The notes under the pieces are model-generated. The model worked only from the letters and a program-made list of their open reading frames with translations, did not search any database and was not told where the DNA came from. The position numbers were made by a program, and so were the translations under genes. Below are positions 56,096-64,000 of a DNA stretch of 64,000 nt, piece by piece (within the stretch, counting starts at the first letter, position 1; the number at the start of each line of letters is the position of its first letter). The stretch comes from an uncultured Gemmatimonadota bacterium (lineage in GTDB: Bacteria > Gemmatimonadota > Gemmatimonadetes > Gemmatimonadales > Gemmatimonadaceae): the NCBI GenBank assembly GCA_903910555.1, contig CAIVZZ010000025.1, forward strand, positions 1 through 64,000, written 5' to 3'.

Positions 56096-57805
56096 ATGCA
56101 AACTCAAAGTAAAAATAGCCGACTGCGTGCGGCCCTGCTCGTTCCAGCATTTCTGGTGGCGGGCGCGCTCCTGCTTCCTTGCGCGCTCCGCGCCCAGGCC
56201 GTCACCGGCGTGGGCGACGATGCGACCATGCCGAAACGCGGCGAGCTCCGCTTCACGCTCGGCTCGATCTGGAACAGCTGGTACGAGCGTTACGGCCAGG
56301 GGACGCCGGGCCGCGCGAACGGAACGCTCGAGCCTCTCGGGATCAACTTCAATTTCGACACGATCGGCGTCGCGCAGCTTGAAAACCTCGGCGCGGTTCA
56401 GACGAGCATCCGCTCGCTGGCGGGGTTGCCGGGATTCACGGCATCGCTCGGCGCGTCGAAGTTACAGCTGCATGACGACGTGCAGACAACGCCGCTCGCG
56501 TTTGAGGTTGGCGTAGCAAAGCGCGTGTCGCTGAGCGTGATGGTGCCGTTCGTGACGGCGACTTCGCATGTGAACTTTTTAATGAACCCGACAGGCTTGG
56601 AGCCGACGCTCGGGTTCAACCCGACGCTGTTCGCATCGGCGGTCGTTGGGACAGACGCGGCATTTCTCGCGCAGTTCGACAGCGCGTCGGCGCAGCTGAC
56701 TCGCTCGATCGCGGCGTGCGCGGCGAGCCCGTCGACGCCGGGGTGCGCGTCGATCAATGCGAATCCGACTGCAGCGCGCGCGCTGATCACGAACGCGAAC
56801 GGATTCGCGTCCGGTCTCGCCAAGGTGTACGGCGGACGCAACGGCGCGACGGGAATGTTGTTCGTGCCGATTGAAGGAACCAACGCGCAGACCGCGATTG
56901 AAGCCCGGGTCGCCGCGTACAAGGCGCAGTACGCCGCGTATGGAACTACTGCGATCACGGGCGCGGGACCGATTGGCGCGCAGGCGCCGCTCACTGCGGC
57001 CGGGTTCAACACGGTGCTCACCGACTCGACGTTTGGAATCAACGCGAAGCCGCTCGCGACTTCGGTGATGCACGGGATCGGAAATATCGAACTCGGTGCG
57101 AAGGTCAATCTGTTCGATTCATTCCACGGGAACGACAGCGCGCGTTTTGCGCCCAAGGGATTCAACTGGCGTCAGTCGTTCGGCGGGGTTTTCCGGCTCG
57201 GCACGAGCACGATTCCAGGAGCGGGAGACCTTACAGGGATCGGCACGGGCGACCATCAGAGCAGCATTGAGTTCCGCACGTTCACCGATCTCTTGTATGG
57301 GCGACACTTTTGGCTGTCGATCGTCGCGGGATATACATCGCAGCTGGCGGATCAGATCGCGGTACGGCTTCCGGATACGCCGACCCAGACAATTCTCGCG
57401 TCGTACCGGCAGGACACGGTGCAGCGGAAGATGGGCGACATCGTGGATATCCAGATCAATCCGCGCTGGACGGTCAATGATTACCTGCTGATCTCAGGCC
57501 AGTATTATTACCGCCACAAAGCGGCGGATTCGTATACGGGGTTTCTGAGTACGGCAGATTTGAATCAGAACATCGACCGGATCGATGCATCGGTGCTCGG
57601 ACTGTATACAGAGATGAGCGAGAGCCGGATGGGGATTGGCGCGACGTACTCAACTGTTGCGACTGTCGCGCGGCTCAAGGCGGGGCTTCCGTTTGATATC
57701 TCGTATTTCCATTACGAGACGACGCTGGGGTCGCTTGGTCGGGTGCCGAAGATTTCCGTCGATCAGGTTACCGTGCGGGTGTACCGGCGCTTGTTCGGAC
57801 GGTGA
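56096..57805 (+). CDS. Outer-membrane beta-barrel protein of unknown function
   Basis: A 569-residue secreted protein with a signal peptide (hydrophobic about residues 13-33, then LRAQA). The mature part alternates short amphipathic strands and turns and ends with a typical outer-membrane C-terminal strand, VTVRVYRRLFGR (the last residue is Arg rather than Phe). I expect a porin-like or transporter barrel; I cannot name a family. Start ATG at 56096 with an in-frame GTG two codons upstream. The 3' end overlaps recN by 43 bases in convergent orientation. Divergent neighbour 19 bases away. Confidence 0.75.
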   Translation: MQTQSKNSRLRAALLVPAFLVAGALLLPCALRAQAVTGVGDDATMPKRGELRFTLGSIWNSWYERYGQGTPGRANGTLEPLGINFNFDTIGVAQLENLGAVQTSIRSLAGLPGFTASLGASKLQLHDDVQTTPLAFEVGVAKRVSLSVMVPFVTATSHVNFLMNPTGLEPTLGFNPTLFASAVVGTDAAFLAQFDSASAQLTRSIAACAASPSTPGCASINANPTAARALITNANGFASGLAKVYGGRNGATGMLFVPIEGTNAQTAIEARVAAYKAQYAAYGTTAITGAGPIGAQAPLTAAGFNTVLTDSTFGINAKPLATSVMHGIGNIELGAKVNLFDSFHGNDSARFAPKGFNWRQSFGGVFRLGTSTIPGAGDLTGIGTGDHQSSIEFRTFTDLLYGRHFWLSIVAGYTSQLADQIAVRLPDTPTQTILASYRQDTVQRKMGDIVDIQINPRWTVNDYLLISGQYYYRHKAADSYTGFLSTADLNQNIDRIDASVLGLYTEMSESRMGIGATYSTVATVARLKAGLPFDISYFHYETTLGSLGRVPKISVDQVTVRVYRRLFGR

Positions 57806-59466
57806 CCCGCTGCGAGCAGTTCGGCGGCATGTTCCCGCGAAACTTTGCTCTCTGAATCGCCGCCGAGCATCCGCGCGATCTCGCGGACTCGCGGATCGTT
57901 CTCGACCAAGCTGATATCCGCAGTGGTTACCCCGCCCTTCGCGCCTTTGCTCACGACAATGTGATGGTGAGCGCGCGCTGCGATCTGCGGGAGATGGGTG
58001 ATCGCAAAAACCTGATGGTGCTCCGCCACGCGGCGCATGGAATCGCCAACCATCAGGCCGACCTTCCCGCCGATGCCGGCGTCGACTTCATCGAATATCA
58101 AAGTTGGGACATGATCCAGGCGCGCGAGAATTGTTTTCAGCGCGAGCATCACACGCGCGAGTTCACCGCCTGAAGCAACGCGGGACAGCGCACGCGCATC
58201 GTGCCCAACATTCAGCGCGACCCGATACTCAACATCTTCGGCGCCACTCGCAGCGATCTCCACGCGCGGCACGAGCGCGACGAGAAACTTTCCGTCGGGC
58301 ATTCCCAGTTCGGGGAGCAGCGCCTCTACCGCTTTCGCGAGTTTCGTCGCGGCGGAGCGGCGCTTGGCGGTGAGCTTCGCTGCGGCGGCGTTCAACGCAC
58401 TCTCCGCTGCCGCCACGCGCTCGTCGAGTCCGCGCAGATCGAGCGCTGCCGTGTCGAGCAGATCGAGTTCAGCGCGCGCAGTCCGGCCGGTTTCAATCGC
58501 AGCGGCAATCGACCCGCCGTATTTCTTGACCAACCGAAAAATCAGATCGCGCCGCCGCTCGACCACCTCCAGCCGCGCGGGATCGTTCTCAACACTCCGC
58601 GCATACGCGTCAGTCTCACGCGCGAGTTCTTCGAGCGCGTAGTAGGCTGCGTCGTACAGTGCCTGAAGCCGCTCGGTAGACGGATCGATCTTCTGGAGCG
58701 CCGAGAGCGCGCGCTGCAAATGGCCAACGCGCCGCACGACCGACTCGTCACCCGAATCGAGCGCATCGTTGATCTCGCCGGCGAGTGCACGCAGTTCCTC
58801 GCCGTGCGTCAGGCGGCGCGATTCATCGTCGAGCTTGGCGTCCTCGCCGTCTATCAACTTCGCCGCGCTGATTTCCTTCGCAACGTGCTGGAGATAATCG
58901 GCGCGTTGCTGCGCCTCGTCGCGTCGCGCGCGCAACGCCTTTACCGCACCGCGCGCAGCAGAAAGCTCACCGTGCGCGGCATCCACGCGCGCAGCCTCAG
59001 CCGCGCACTCACCGAACAGATCAAGAATCGCCCGCTGCGAGGCCTCATCCAGCAGCGCCTGCGCCTCGTGCTGTCCGTGCACGTTCACAAGCAGCCTGCC
59101 GACCTCCGCAAGCACCGTCGTAGTCACCGGCGAGCCGTTGATCCACGCCCGCGCCCGCGTACCCGCGGCCGCGACCTCGCGCTTCAGCACGAGCGTCCCA
59201 CCGTCTGTATCGATCCCGCGCGCATCGAGCGCCGCGGAAAGTTCACGCGAATCGCTCACATCAAACACGCCCTCGACCGTCGCACGATCCGCACCGGTCC
59301 GCACGAGATCAGTCGCCGCCCGATCCCCCACGAGCAGCCCAAGCGCGCCAACGATGATCGACTTCCCCGCCCCAGTCTCACCGGTGAGCACATTAAATCC
59401 CGGCGCCAACGGCAACGTGACCGATTCGATAATCGCAAAATTTTTGATTCGCAGTTCGGTCAACAC
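57763..59466 (-). CDS. recN: DNA repair ATPase RecN
   Basis: SMC-like ATPase acting on double-strand breaks. The 567-residue protein has Walker A GETGAGKSIIVGAL close to the N terminus, the coiled-coil arms (about 150-350), the signature LSRVASGGELARVMLALK and Walker B TLIFDEVDAGIGG, then AITHLPQIAARAHHH. The start is GTG at 59466; an in-frame TTG one codon later is possible. It follows nadK after a 66-base repeat spacer. Confidence 0.95.
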   Translation of the reverse strand: MLTELRIKNFAIIESVTLPLAPGFNVLTGETGAGKSIIVGALGLLVGDRAATDLVRTGADRATVEGVFDVSDSRELSAALDARGIDTDGGTLVLKREVAAAGTRARAWINGSPVTTTVLAEVGRLLVNVHGQHEAQALLDEASQRAILDLFGECAAEAARVDAAHGELSAARGAVKALRARRDEAQQRADYLQHVAKEISAAKLIDGEDAKLDDESRRLTHGEELRALAGEINDALDSGDESVVRRVGHLQRALSALQKIDPSTERLQALYDAAYYALEELARETDAYARSVENDPARLEVVERRRDLIFRLVKKYGGSIAAAIETGRTARAELDLLDTAALDLRGLDERVAAAESALNAAAAKLTAKRRSAATKLAKAVEALLPELGMPDGKFLVALVPRVEIAASGAEDVEYRVALNVGHDARALSRVASGGELARVMLALKTILARLDHVPTLIFDEVDAGIGGKVGLMVGDSMRRVAEHHQVFAITHLPQIAARAHHHIVVSKGAKGGVTTADISLVENDPRVREIARMLGGDSESKVSREHAAELLAAGHRPNKRRYTRTVT

Positions 59467-59475
59467 GGTAGGAAA

Positions 59476-59549
59476 CCCCTCACCCCTAACTGATCTTCCC
59501 CCTCACCCCTCACCGATCTTCCCCCTCACCCCTCACTCGTCCCTCTCAG
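59476..59549. repeat. CCCCTCACCGATCTTCCCCC-type tandem repeat between nadK and recN
   Basis: About 2.5 copies of a 24-base unit, CTCACCGATCTTCCCCCTCA plus CCCC, shared with the 18.6-kb repeat. It reaches into the last codons of nadK: the stop codon and the final Arg-Asp-Glu are encoded by GAGAGGGACGAGTGA on the minus strand. Confidence 0.85.
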
Positions 59550-60390
59550 CCAACCCTCCCCACCCCAACTTCCGCCGCATCCGCCCAAAAAACGTAGTCC
59601 CCGTAAACCGAACGATTTTCGCCCTAAAATCCGAGCACCTGATCGTCAGCCCCTGATCTGTCCCCAAACTAGTGCCAACCTGCCCGTCGACCGTCACCAA
59701 AACCTCCTGCGGCGCATCAACCGGTTGCACGGTGATCACGGCGTCCGGCGGCAGGAGGATCGGCCGCACAGCGAGCGTGTGCGGCGAGACCGACGTGATG
59801 AGAATCGACTCGACCGTTGGTGCGACGATCGGTCCGCCGGCGGAAAGCGAATACGCCGTTGACCCGGTCGGCGTCGAAATCACGATGCCGTCGGCCGCGA
59901 GCGTGCCGAGTTCTTCGCGATTCACCGACACACGCAACCGGAGCACACGCGCAAACCCGCCCTTGTGCAGCACAAAATCATTCAGCGCGCGCATGCGGAC
60001 CGGCGTGCTCCCCGCGCCAGTCGGACTCGCCTCGAGCATCATGCGCGAATCGTTCTGATACTGCCCCTTCGCGAGGCGCGGGAGCATCTTCGCGAAATCC
60101 TTTCCGCGGCAGCTCGTAAGAAATCCGAGCTTGCCGAGGTTCACGCCCATAATCGGTACGTCAGCGCCGTCTAGGAATCGCGCGGCGCGCAGCAGCGTGC
60201 CGTCGCCGCCGAGTGAGATCAGCGCGTCGAGTCCACCAGCATTGACCAGCGTGCTGCAGCCGGTCGCGCTCTGCTGAAGGTTCGGTTCACAGGAGAGCTC
60301 GAGCCCAAGGCGCGGTGCCTCGCTCGCGAGCATGGCAAGAATTTCCGGCAGTCCCTGGTAGCCCTGATGACCAATGACGCCGATTCGCAT
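59533..60390 (-). CDS. nadK: NAD kinase
   Basis: Phosphorylates NAD to NADP. The 285-residue protein has the GGDGT motif in ISLGGDGTLLRAAR, GVNLGKLGFLT, LNDFVLHKGG, and the substrate-binding STPTGSTAYSLSAGGPIV. It sits between dxs and recN. The C-terminal tail reads into the repeat and differs from the usual family end. Confidence 0.96.
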   Translation of the reverse strand: MRIGVIGHQGYQGLPEILAMLASEAPRLGLELSCEPNLQQSATGCSTLVNAGGLDALISLGGDGTLLRAARFLDGADVPIMGVNLGKLGFLTSCRGKDFAKMLPRLAKGQYQNDSRMMLEASPTGAGSTPVRMRALNDFVLHKGGFARVLRLRVSVNREELGTLAADGIVISTPTGSTAYSLSAGGPIVAPTVESILITSVSPHTLAVRPILLPPDAVITVQPVDAPQEVLVTVDGQVGTSLGTDQGLTIRCSDFRAKIVRFTGTTFFGRMRRKLGWGGLAERDE

Positions 60391-62285
60391 CAGCCCGCGA
60401 CCGCTTCCGACTCATGCAGCGCGCGCACACGCTCGGCGATTCCCGCCGCGTCGAGCCCGCACGCCGCCAGCTGCCGCGCGCGCGACGCTGCGTAAATAAT
60501 CCGATCGGGAACTCCGTGTGCGATCACGCGCACACCGGGATCCATCGTCGCGACGACGCTCGCCATGTACGCGCCGAATCCATTCACCACGGTGCCCTCT
60601 TCAACCACGAGCAGCTGACGATGATCGGCGACCACCGCAGCGAGCGTGAGCTCGTCGTAGGGCTTGAGATAGCGGCAGTTCACCACGGTGATCGAAAGCC
60701 CCTCTGCCGCGAGCATTTCTGCCGCGGCCATCGCCGGCAGCACCATCGTGCCCACCGCGAGAATGGCGACTTCTCCTGGCGTCCCCTGACGCAACACTTC
60801 CCACGTGCGATACGGCGTCGCGGCGATCTCGCTCATTGCCGGCGGCAGGTCGGGCGCGGCATCACGCGGATAGCGGAATGCGAACGGCCCGCTCTCATGC
60901 TCGACCGCAGCGCGCAGCAGCCCGAGCATTTCGCGGCCGTCCTTCGGCGCGGCAACAGTCATGTTCGGAATCGCGAGCATGTAGGCGATGTCATAGAGAC
61001 CGGCGTGCGTCTCGCCATCTTCGCCCACCAATCCAGCGCGGTCCATGCAGAAAATCACAGGGAGCTGCTGGATCGCAACGTCGTGGATGATGCTGTCGTA
61101 TGCGCGCTGCAAGAACGTCGAGTAGATCGCCGCAACGGGACGTATACCACGGGTCGCCATACCCGCGGCCATCGTAATCGCGTGCGCCTCAGCGATGCCA
61201 ACGTCGAAGAACCGCGTCGGATGCGCCTTCGCCACCACCGATGTTCCCGTGCCGCTTGGCATCGCCGCGGTGAGCGCGACGACATCTTTCCGCTCGGTCA
61301 TCAGCTCGGACAGGCCTTTGCCGAATACCGACGTGTAGTTCGCGTTCGCCGTCGACGTCTTGAGCTGCTTCCCTGTTGCGGGATCGTGCCCCGGCGGAAG
61401 CGCGTGCCACTTCTCGATGTGCTCGCCGGCGGGAAATCCTTTTCCCTTCTGCGTGATCACATGGACCAGGCGAGGGCCTTTGAACTCGCGAACGGCTTTG
61501 AACGTTTCGTTCAGCGTCTTGATGTCGTGGCCGTCGATCGGGCCGAAGTAACGGAAGCCGAGCTCTTCGAAGAGCACACCGGGCGTGAGGAATGCCTTCA
61601 CGCTCTCTTCCCACTTTTTCAGAATCTTCGACGCGTTCAGCATTTCCGGCGCGTGACTCGCGACATCACCCACGGCGCTGCGGATGCGATTGTAGATCGG
61701 ATTGCGCTGAACCGACGTGAGATATTTGTGCATCGCGCCCACGTTCGGTGCGATCGACATCTCGTTGTCGTTGAGCACGACAATAAAATCACGGCCTGAT
61801 GCGCCGGCGTTGTTCAGCCCTTCATACGCAAGGCCACTGCCGAGCGAACCATCGCCGATCACGGCGACGACGCTGAAGCTTTCGCCGTTGAGATCGCGAG
61901 CGACCGCCATACCGTATGCGGCGGAAATAGATGTGGCGGCGTGACCCGCACCAAACGTGTCGTACTCGCTTTCAGAGCGCTTCAGAAAACCGGAGAGCCC
62001 GTCTTCCTGCCGCAGCGTGTTCATGCGCGCCGCGCGGCCGGTGAGAACTTTGTGTGGATACCCCTGATGGCCGACATCCCACACGAGCTGATCGCGCGGC
62101 GTATCGAAGCAGTTGTGCAGTGCAATCGTGAGTTCAACGACGCCGAGTCCGGCGCCGATATGGCCGCCGGTCTTGGAGCATGAGTCGATCAGAAAGGCAC
62201 GGACGTCCTCGGCGAGCACGCGCATCTCGTCGTTCGAGAGCGCGCGGATATCGGCCGGGGACTGGATGCGATCGAGAATGGTCAT
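60390..62285 (-). CDS. dxs: 1-deoxy-D-xylulose-5-phosphate synthase
   Basis: TPP enzyme that condenses pyruvate and glyceraldehyde 3-phosphate, the first MEP-pathway step. The 631 residues include WDVGHQGYPHKVLTGR, the TPP motif GDGSLGSGLAYEGLNNAG (with the NDNEMSI end), the middle domain VGIAEAHAITMAAGMA and CMDRAGLVGEDGETHAG. Stop overlaps the nadK start (TGATG). Confidence 0.97.
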   Translation of the reverse strand: MTILDRIQSPADIRALSNDEMRVLAEDVRAFLIDSCSKTGGHIGAGLGVVELTIALHNCFDTPRDQLVWDVGHQGYPHKVLTGRAARMNTLRQEDGLSGFLKRSESEYDTFGAGHAATSISAAYGMAVARDLNGESFSVVAVIGDGSLGSGLAYEGLNNAGASGRDFIVVLNDNEMSIAPNVGAMHKYLTSVQRNPIYNRIRSAVGDVASHAPEMLNASKILKKWEESVKAFLTPGVLFEELGFRYFGPIDGHDIKTLNETFKAVREFKGPRLVHVITQKGKGFPAGEHIEKWHALPPGHDPATGKQLKTSTANANYTSVFGKGLSELMTERKDVVALTAAMPSGTGTSVVAKAHPTRFFDVGIAEAHAITMAAGMATRGIRPVAAIYSTFLQRAYDSIIHDVAIQQLPVIFCMDRAGLVGEDGETHAGLYDIAYMLAIPNMTVAAPKDGREMLGLLRAAVEHESGPFAFRYPRDAAPDLPPAMSEIAATPYRTWEVLRQGTPGEVAILAVGTMVLPAMAAAEMLAAEGLSITVVNCRYLKPYDELTLAAVVADHRQLLVVEEGTVVNGFGAYMASVVATMDPGVRVIAHGVPDRIIYAASRARQLAACGLDAAGIAERVRALHESEAVAG

Positions 62286-62289
62286 CTGC

Positions 62290-62396
62290 TTGGGGAAAAC
62301 AAGGGCAATTACACCTAAAAAACTAGAGCTATGGGAAGGCGCGACGTCAGACGACAGCTCTAAGTGGGAAGCTGACAGACAATTGCTTCATTACCG
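62290..62396. other. Spacer between ispA and dxs with weak inverted repeat
   Basis: The 107-base gap contains short inverted words (AGAGCT / AGCTCT at 62325-62362), GTCTGTCAGC and GTCGTCTGACGTC; the last is shared with the cmk-rpsA hairpin. No strong terminator. Confidence 0.5.
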
Positions 62397-63311
62397 TCAG
62401 GAGCGGCGGTCGACGACGAATCTTGCCAGGGATTCCAGTTGCGGCGAGGCGATTCCGGCTTCGCGAAGAGCGAGACATGCATCGTCGCAGAGTTTCTCGG
62501 CGCGTGCCCGGGCCCCTGCTAGGCCCAACAGGGCCGGATAGGTGCTCTTCTTGAGCTCGGCATCCCGCCCGGCCGTCTTGCCGAGTTCATCCGTGGTCGA
62601 TGTGACGTCGAGCACATCGTCGGCAATCTGAAAGGCGAGGCCGACTGCGGAGCCATACCGCTCGAACGCTCCCAAGGTTTCGTCGCTCGCGCGGGCAGCG
62701 AGGCCGCCAATCCGCACGGAGGCGCTGATTAGTGCGCCCGTTTTCATTCGGTGGACACGTTCGAGCTGCGGCAGCGTCAGTGGCGCGCCCTCGCCTTCGA
62801 GATCGAGCAACTGGCCGCCGATCATCCCGCCGGCGCCCGAGGCGCGCATCAGCTCGCGAACGATCGCGCCGGTTTGGCGATCGTCGAGTCCGAGCGCGCG
62901 CGCCGCGTCTGTCGCTGCGCGCGCGGCAAGCGGGACCATCGCCAGTCCCGCAGCAGTCGCCGCGGAAATTCCGTGCGCGCGATGCACCGTTGGCCTGCCG
63001 CGGCGCGTATCGTCGTCGTCCATGCAGGGGAGATCGTCGTGCACGAGCGAATAGGCGTGGACGACTTCCACCGCTGCGCCGAGCGCGCTCGCGTCACCCG
63101 TGCCACCGGCTGCGCGGTATGCGGCGAGCAGAAGGATCGCGCGCAGGCGCTTCCCTTCTCCGAGCATCGAGTAGCTCACCGCGTCGGCCACCGGCCCGTT
63201 CATCGAGCACAGATATGTCGACGCGAACGTCGCGAGTGCGGCGTCGACTACGGCGCGCTCAGCCGAGAACGTCAGCTTGGGCGCGCTGGCGCCATCGTCA
63301 GCCGCGATCAT
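62397..63311 (-). CDS. ispA: Polyprenyl diphosphate synthase (FPP/GGPP type)
   Basis: Elongates isoprenyl diphosphates. The 304-residue protein has the first aspartate-rich motif DDLPCMDDDDTRRG, then QTGAIVRELMRASGAGGMIG, and the second motif FQIADDVLDVTST. Chain length cannot be read with certainty; neighbours (exo VII, dxs) fit the common ispA position. It overlaps xseB by 14 bases. Confidence 0.92.
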   Translation of the reverse strand: MIAADDGASAPKLTFSAERAVVDAALATFASTYLCSMNGPVADAVSYSMLGEGKRLRAILLLAAYRAAGGTGDASALGAAVEVVHAYSLVHDDLPCMDDDDTRRGRPTVHRAHGISAATAAGLAMVPLAARAATDAARALGLDDRQTGAIVRELMRASGAGGMIGGQLLDLEGEGAPLTLPQLERVHRMKTGALISASVRIGGLAARASDETLGAFERYGSAVGLAFQIADDVLDVTSTTDELGKTAGRDAELKKSTYPALLGLAGARARAEKLCDDACLALREAGIASPQLESLARFVVDRRS

Positions 63312-63516
63312 CCGTGTCTACGGTCTCGAATACGCCATCGGCCTTCTCGACCAGCTTGGCGACGCGCCCTTCGGCTTTCGTGAGCTCCGCGCTCGCCGCC
63401 TTGAGCTTCGCGATCCCTTCCTCAAACAGCGTCAGCGCCTGTTCGAGCGAGAGATCGTCGCGAACGAGGCTCGTCGCGATCTGCTCGAGGCGCTCGAGAT
63501 TTTCTTCGAATGTCAT
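63298..63516 (-). CDS. xseB: Exodeoxyribonuclease VII small subunit
   Basis: The 72-residue protein has the family pattern [35 protein letters not shown] and a charged C-terminal end. It binds the large subunit. Overlaps xseA by 4 bases. Confidence 0.93.
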   Translation of the reverse strand: MTFEENLERLEQIATSLVRDDLSLEQALTLFEEGIAKLKAASAELTKAEGRVAKLVEKADGVFETVDTDDRG

Positions 63517-64000
63517 GCGGCACCTTTGCGGGCAGGTTTTGCTGCGGGCCTGACAATCACATCATCTGCAGTGGCGTGGACACGACCGTCACGCATCTCC
63601 ATCGCGAAGTGCATTCCAGGCTTGAACTGTGCGGCGCTCGGCAGCGCGCCGCCTTTTTCGTTCAGCGCCACGGCATAGCCTCGCGCGAGCGTCGCGAGCG
63701 GGCTCAACGTTTCGAGGCGCGCTGCAAGCTGCTGCACACGCGAGCGGCGGCGTTCGACGCTTCGCAGCGAGCGGACGCCGAGATCGCGCGAAATCTGCCG
63801 CAGCGTAAAACCCGCATCACGCACGCGCAGTTCGGCAGCAGCACGGATGGAATCACCGAGCCCGCGAATCCCGGCGACAATATCGTCGAGGACCGGAACC
63901 GCAGCCTCAGCGGCCGCGCTCGGCGTGGCCGCGCGAAAGTCTGCGACGAGATCGGCGATGGTAAAATCCACTTCGTGCCCAACGGCGCTAATCGTTGGAA
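63513..64000 (-). CDS. xseA: Exodeoxyribonuclease VII large subunit, C-terminal part
   Basis: Only the C-terminal ~162 residues lie in the window; the start is beyond 64000. Reading in frame from the edge gives [20 protein letters not shown], a typical XseA motif, then [10 protein letters not shown] and the coiled-coil-like tail with LARGYAV and an Ala/Lys-rich C terminus. Its apparent GTG start at 63971 is internal to the real gene. Confidence 0.93.
   Translation of the reverse strand, partial: PTISAVGHEVDFTIADLVADFRAATPSAAAEAAVPVLDDIVAGIRGLGDSIRAAAELRVRDAGFTLRQISRDLGVRSLRSVERRRSRVQQLAARLETLSPLATLARGYAVALNEKGGALPSAAQFKPGMHFAMEMRDGRVHATADDVIVRPAAKPARKGAA

Overview
The window is a compact, high-GC bacterial chromosome segment, almost all of it transcribed leftward (minus strand). 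MreBCD/PBP2/RodA, an RseP protease, an outer-membrane beta-barrel, complete DAP/lysine genes and MEP-pathway genes (Dxr, Dxs) point to a Gram-negative, rod-forming organism. The gene mix, including archaeal-type ProRS and HisRS-like enzymes, suggests Gemmatimonadota or a neighbouring phylum. That placement is inference; no rRNA gene lies in the window.

Layout. 1-145: the 5' end of an IS3-family insertion sequence. 0.5-5 kb: a gamma-less FtsK-like motor, a MATE transporter and guaA. 5-18.4 kb: the cell-shape operon mreB-mreC-mreD-mrdA-rodA, continuing into accD-folC-hisS-proS-lysA and a YfcE-like phosphoesterase. This operon is interrupted at 11.9-12.8 kb by an oppositely oriented four-helix-bundle (S23/IVP-type) gene between near-identical ~105-bp inverted repeats. 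18.7-23.7 kb: ald, an M16 peptidase, pnp and rpsO. 23.9-32 kb: the classic rplM-rpsI / rpsB-tsf-pyrH-frr-uppS-cdsA-dxr-rseP block. 32.2-40.7 kb: an M20 peptidase, an acyl-CoA carboxylase set (pccB-like, accC-like, BCCP) with a 23S/tRNA uracil methyltransferase embedded in it, and a large secreted alpha/beta hydrolase. 40.8-50.6 kb: dapE-asd-lysC-dapB-dapA-dapD-aroA-cmk-rpsA, mostly with 4-base ATGA stop/start overlaps. 50.7-57.8 kb: crcB, a rightward amidohydrolase/Tat-protein pair, a GNAT-like gene, tRNA-Leu and tRNA-Gly, a glycosidase-like gene and an outer-membrane protein. 57.8-64 kb: recN, nadK, dxs, ispA, xseB and xseA (cut by the window end).

How the genes work together. asd, lysC, dapA, dapB, dapD and dapE make meso-DAP by the succinylase route and lysA converts it to lysine. 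UppS, CdsA, Dxr, Dxs and the prenyl synthase supply isoprenoid and phospholipid precursors, and Mre/PBP2/RodA build the side wall. Translation and RNA-turnover genes are interleaved.

The least ordinary feature is the intergenic DNA. Most gaps longer than about 70 bp hold a large imperfect hairpin or a low-complexity inverted repeat built from a few reused words. One of these, between rodA and accD, has an S23-like gene in its loop. The hairpins often start at or inside the stop codon of the preceding gene, and in one case reach into the predicted signal peptide of a lipoprotein. I propose the S23 cassette and the empty hairpins as a possible mobile or RNA-structured system; this is a hypothesis from sequence pattern only.
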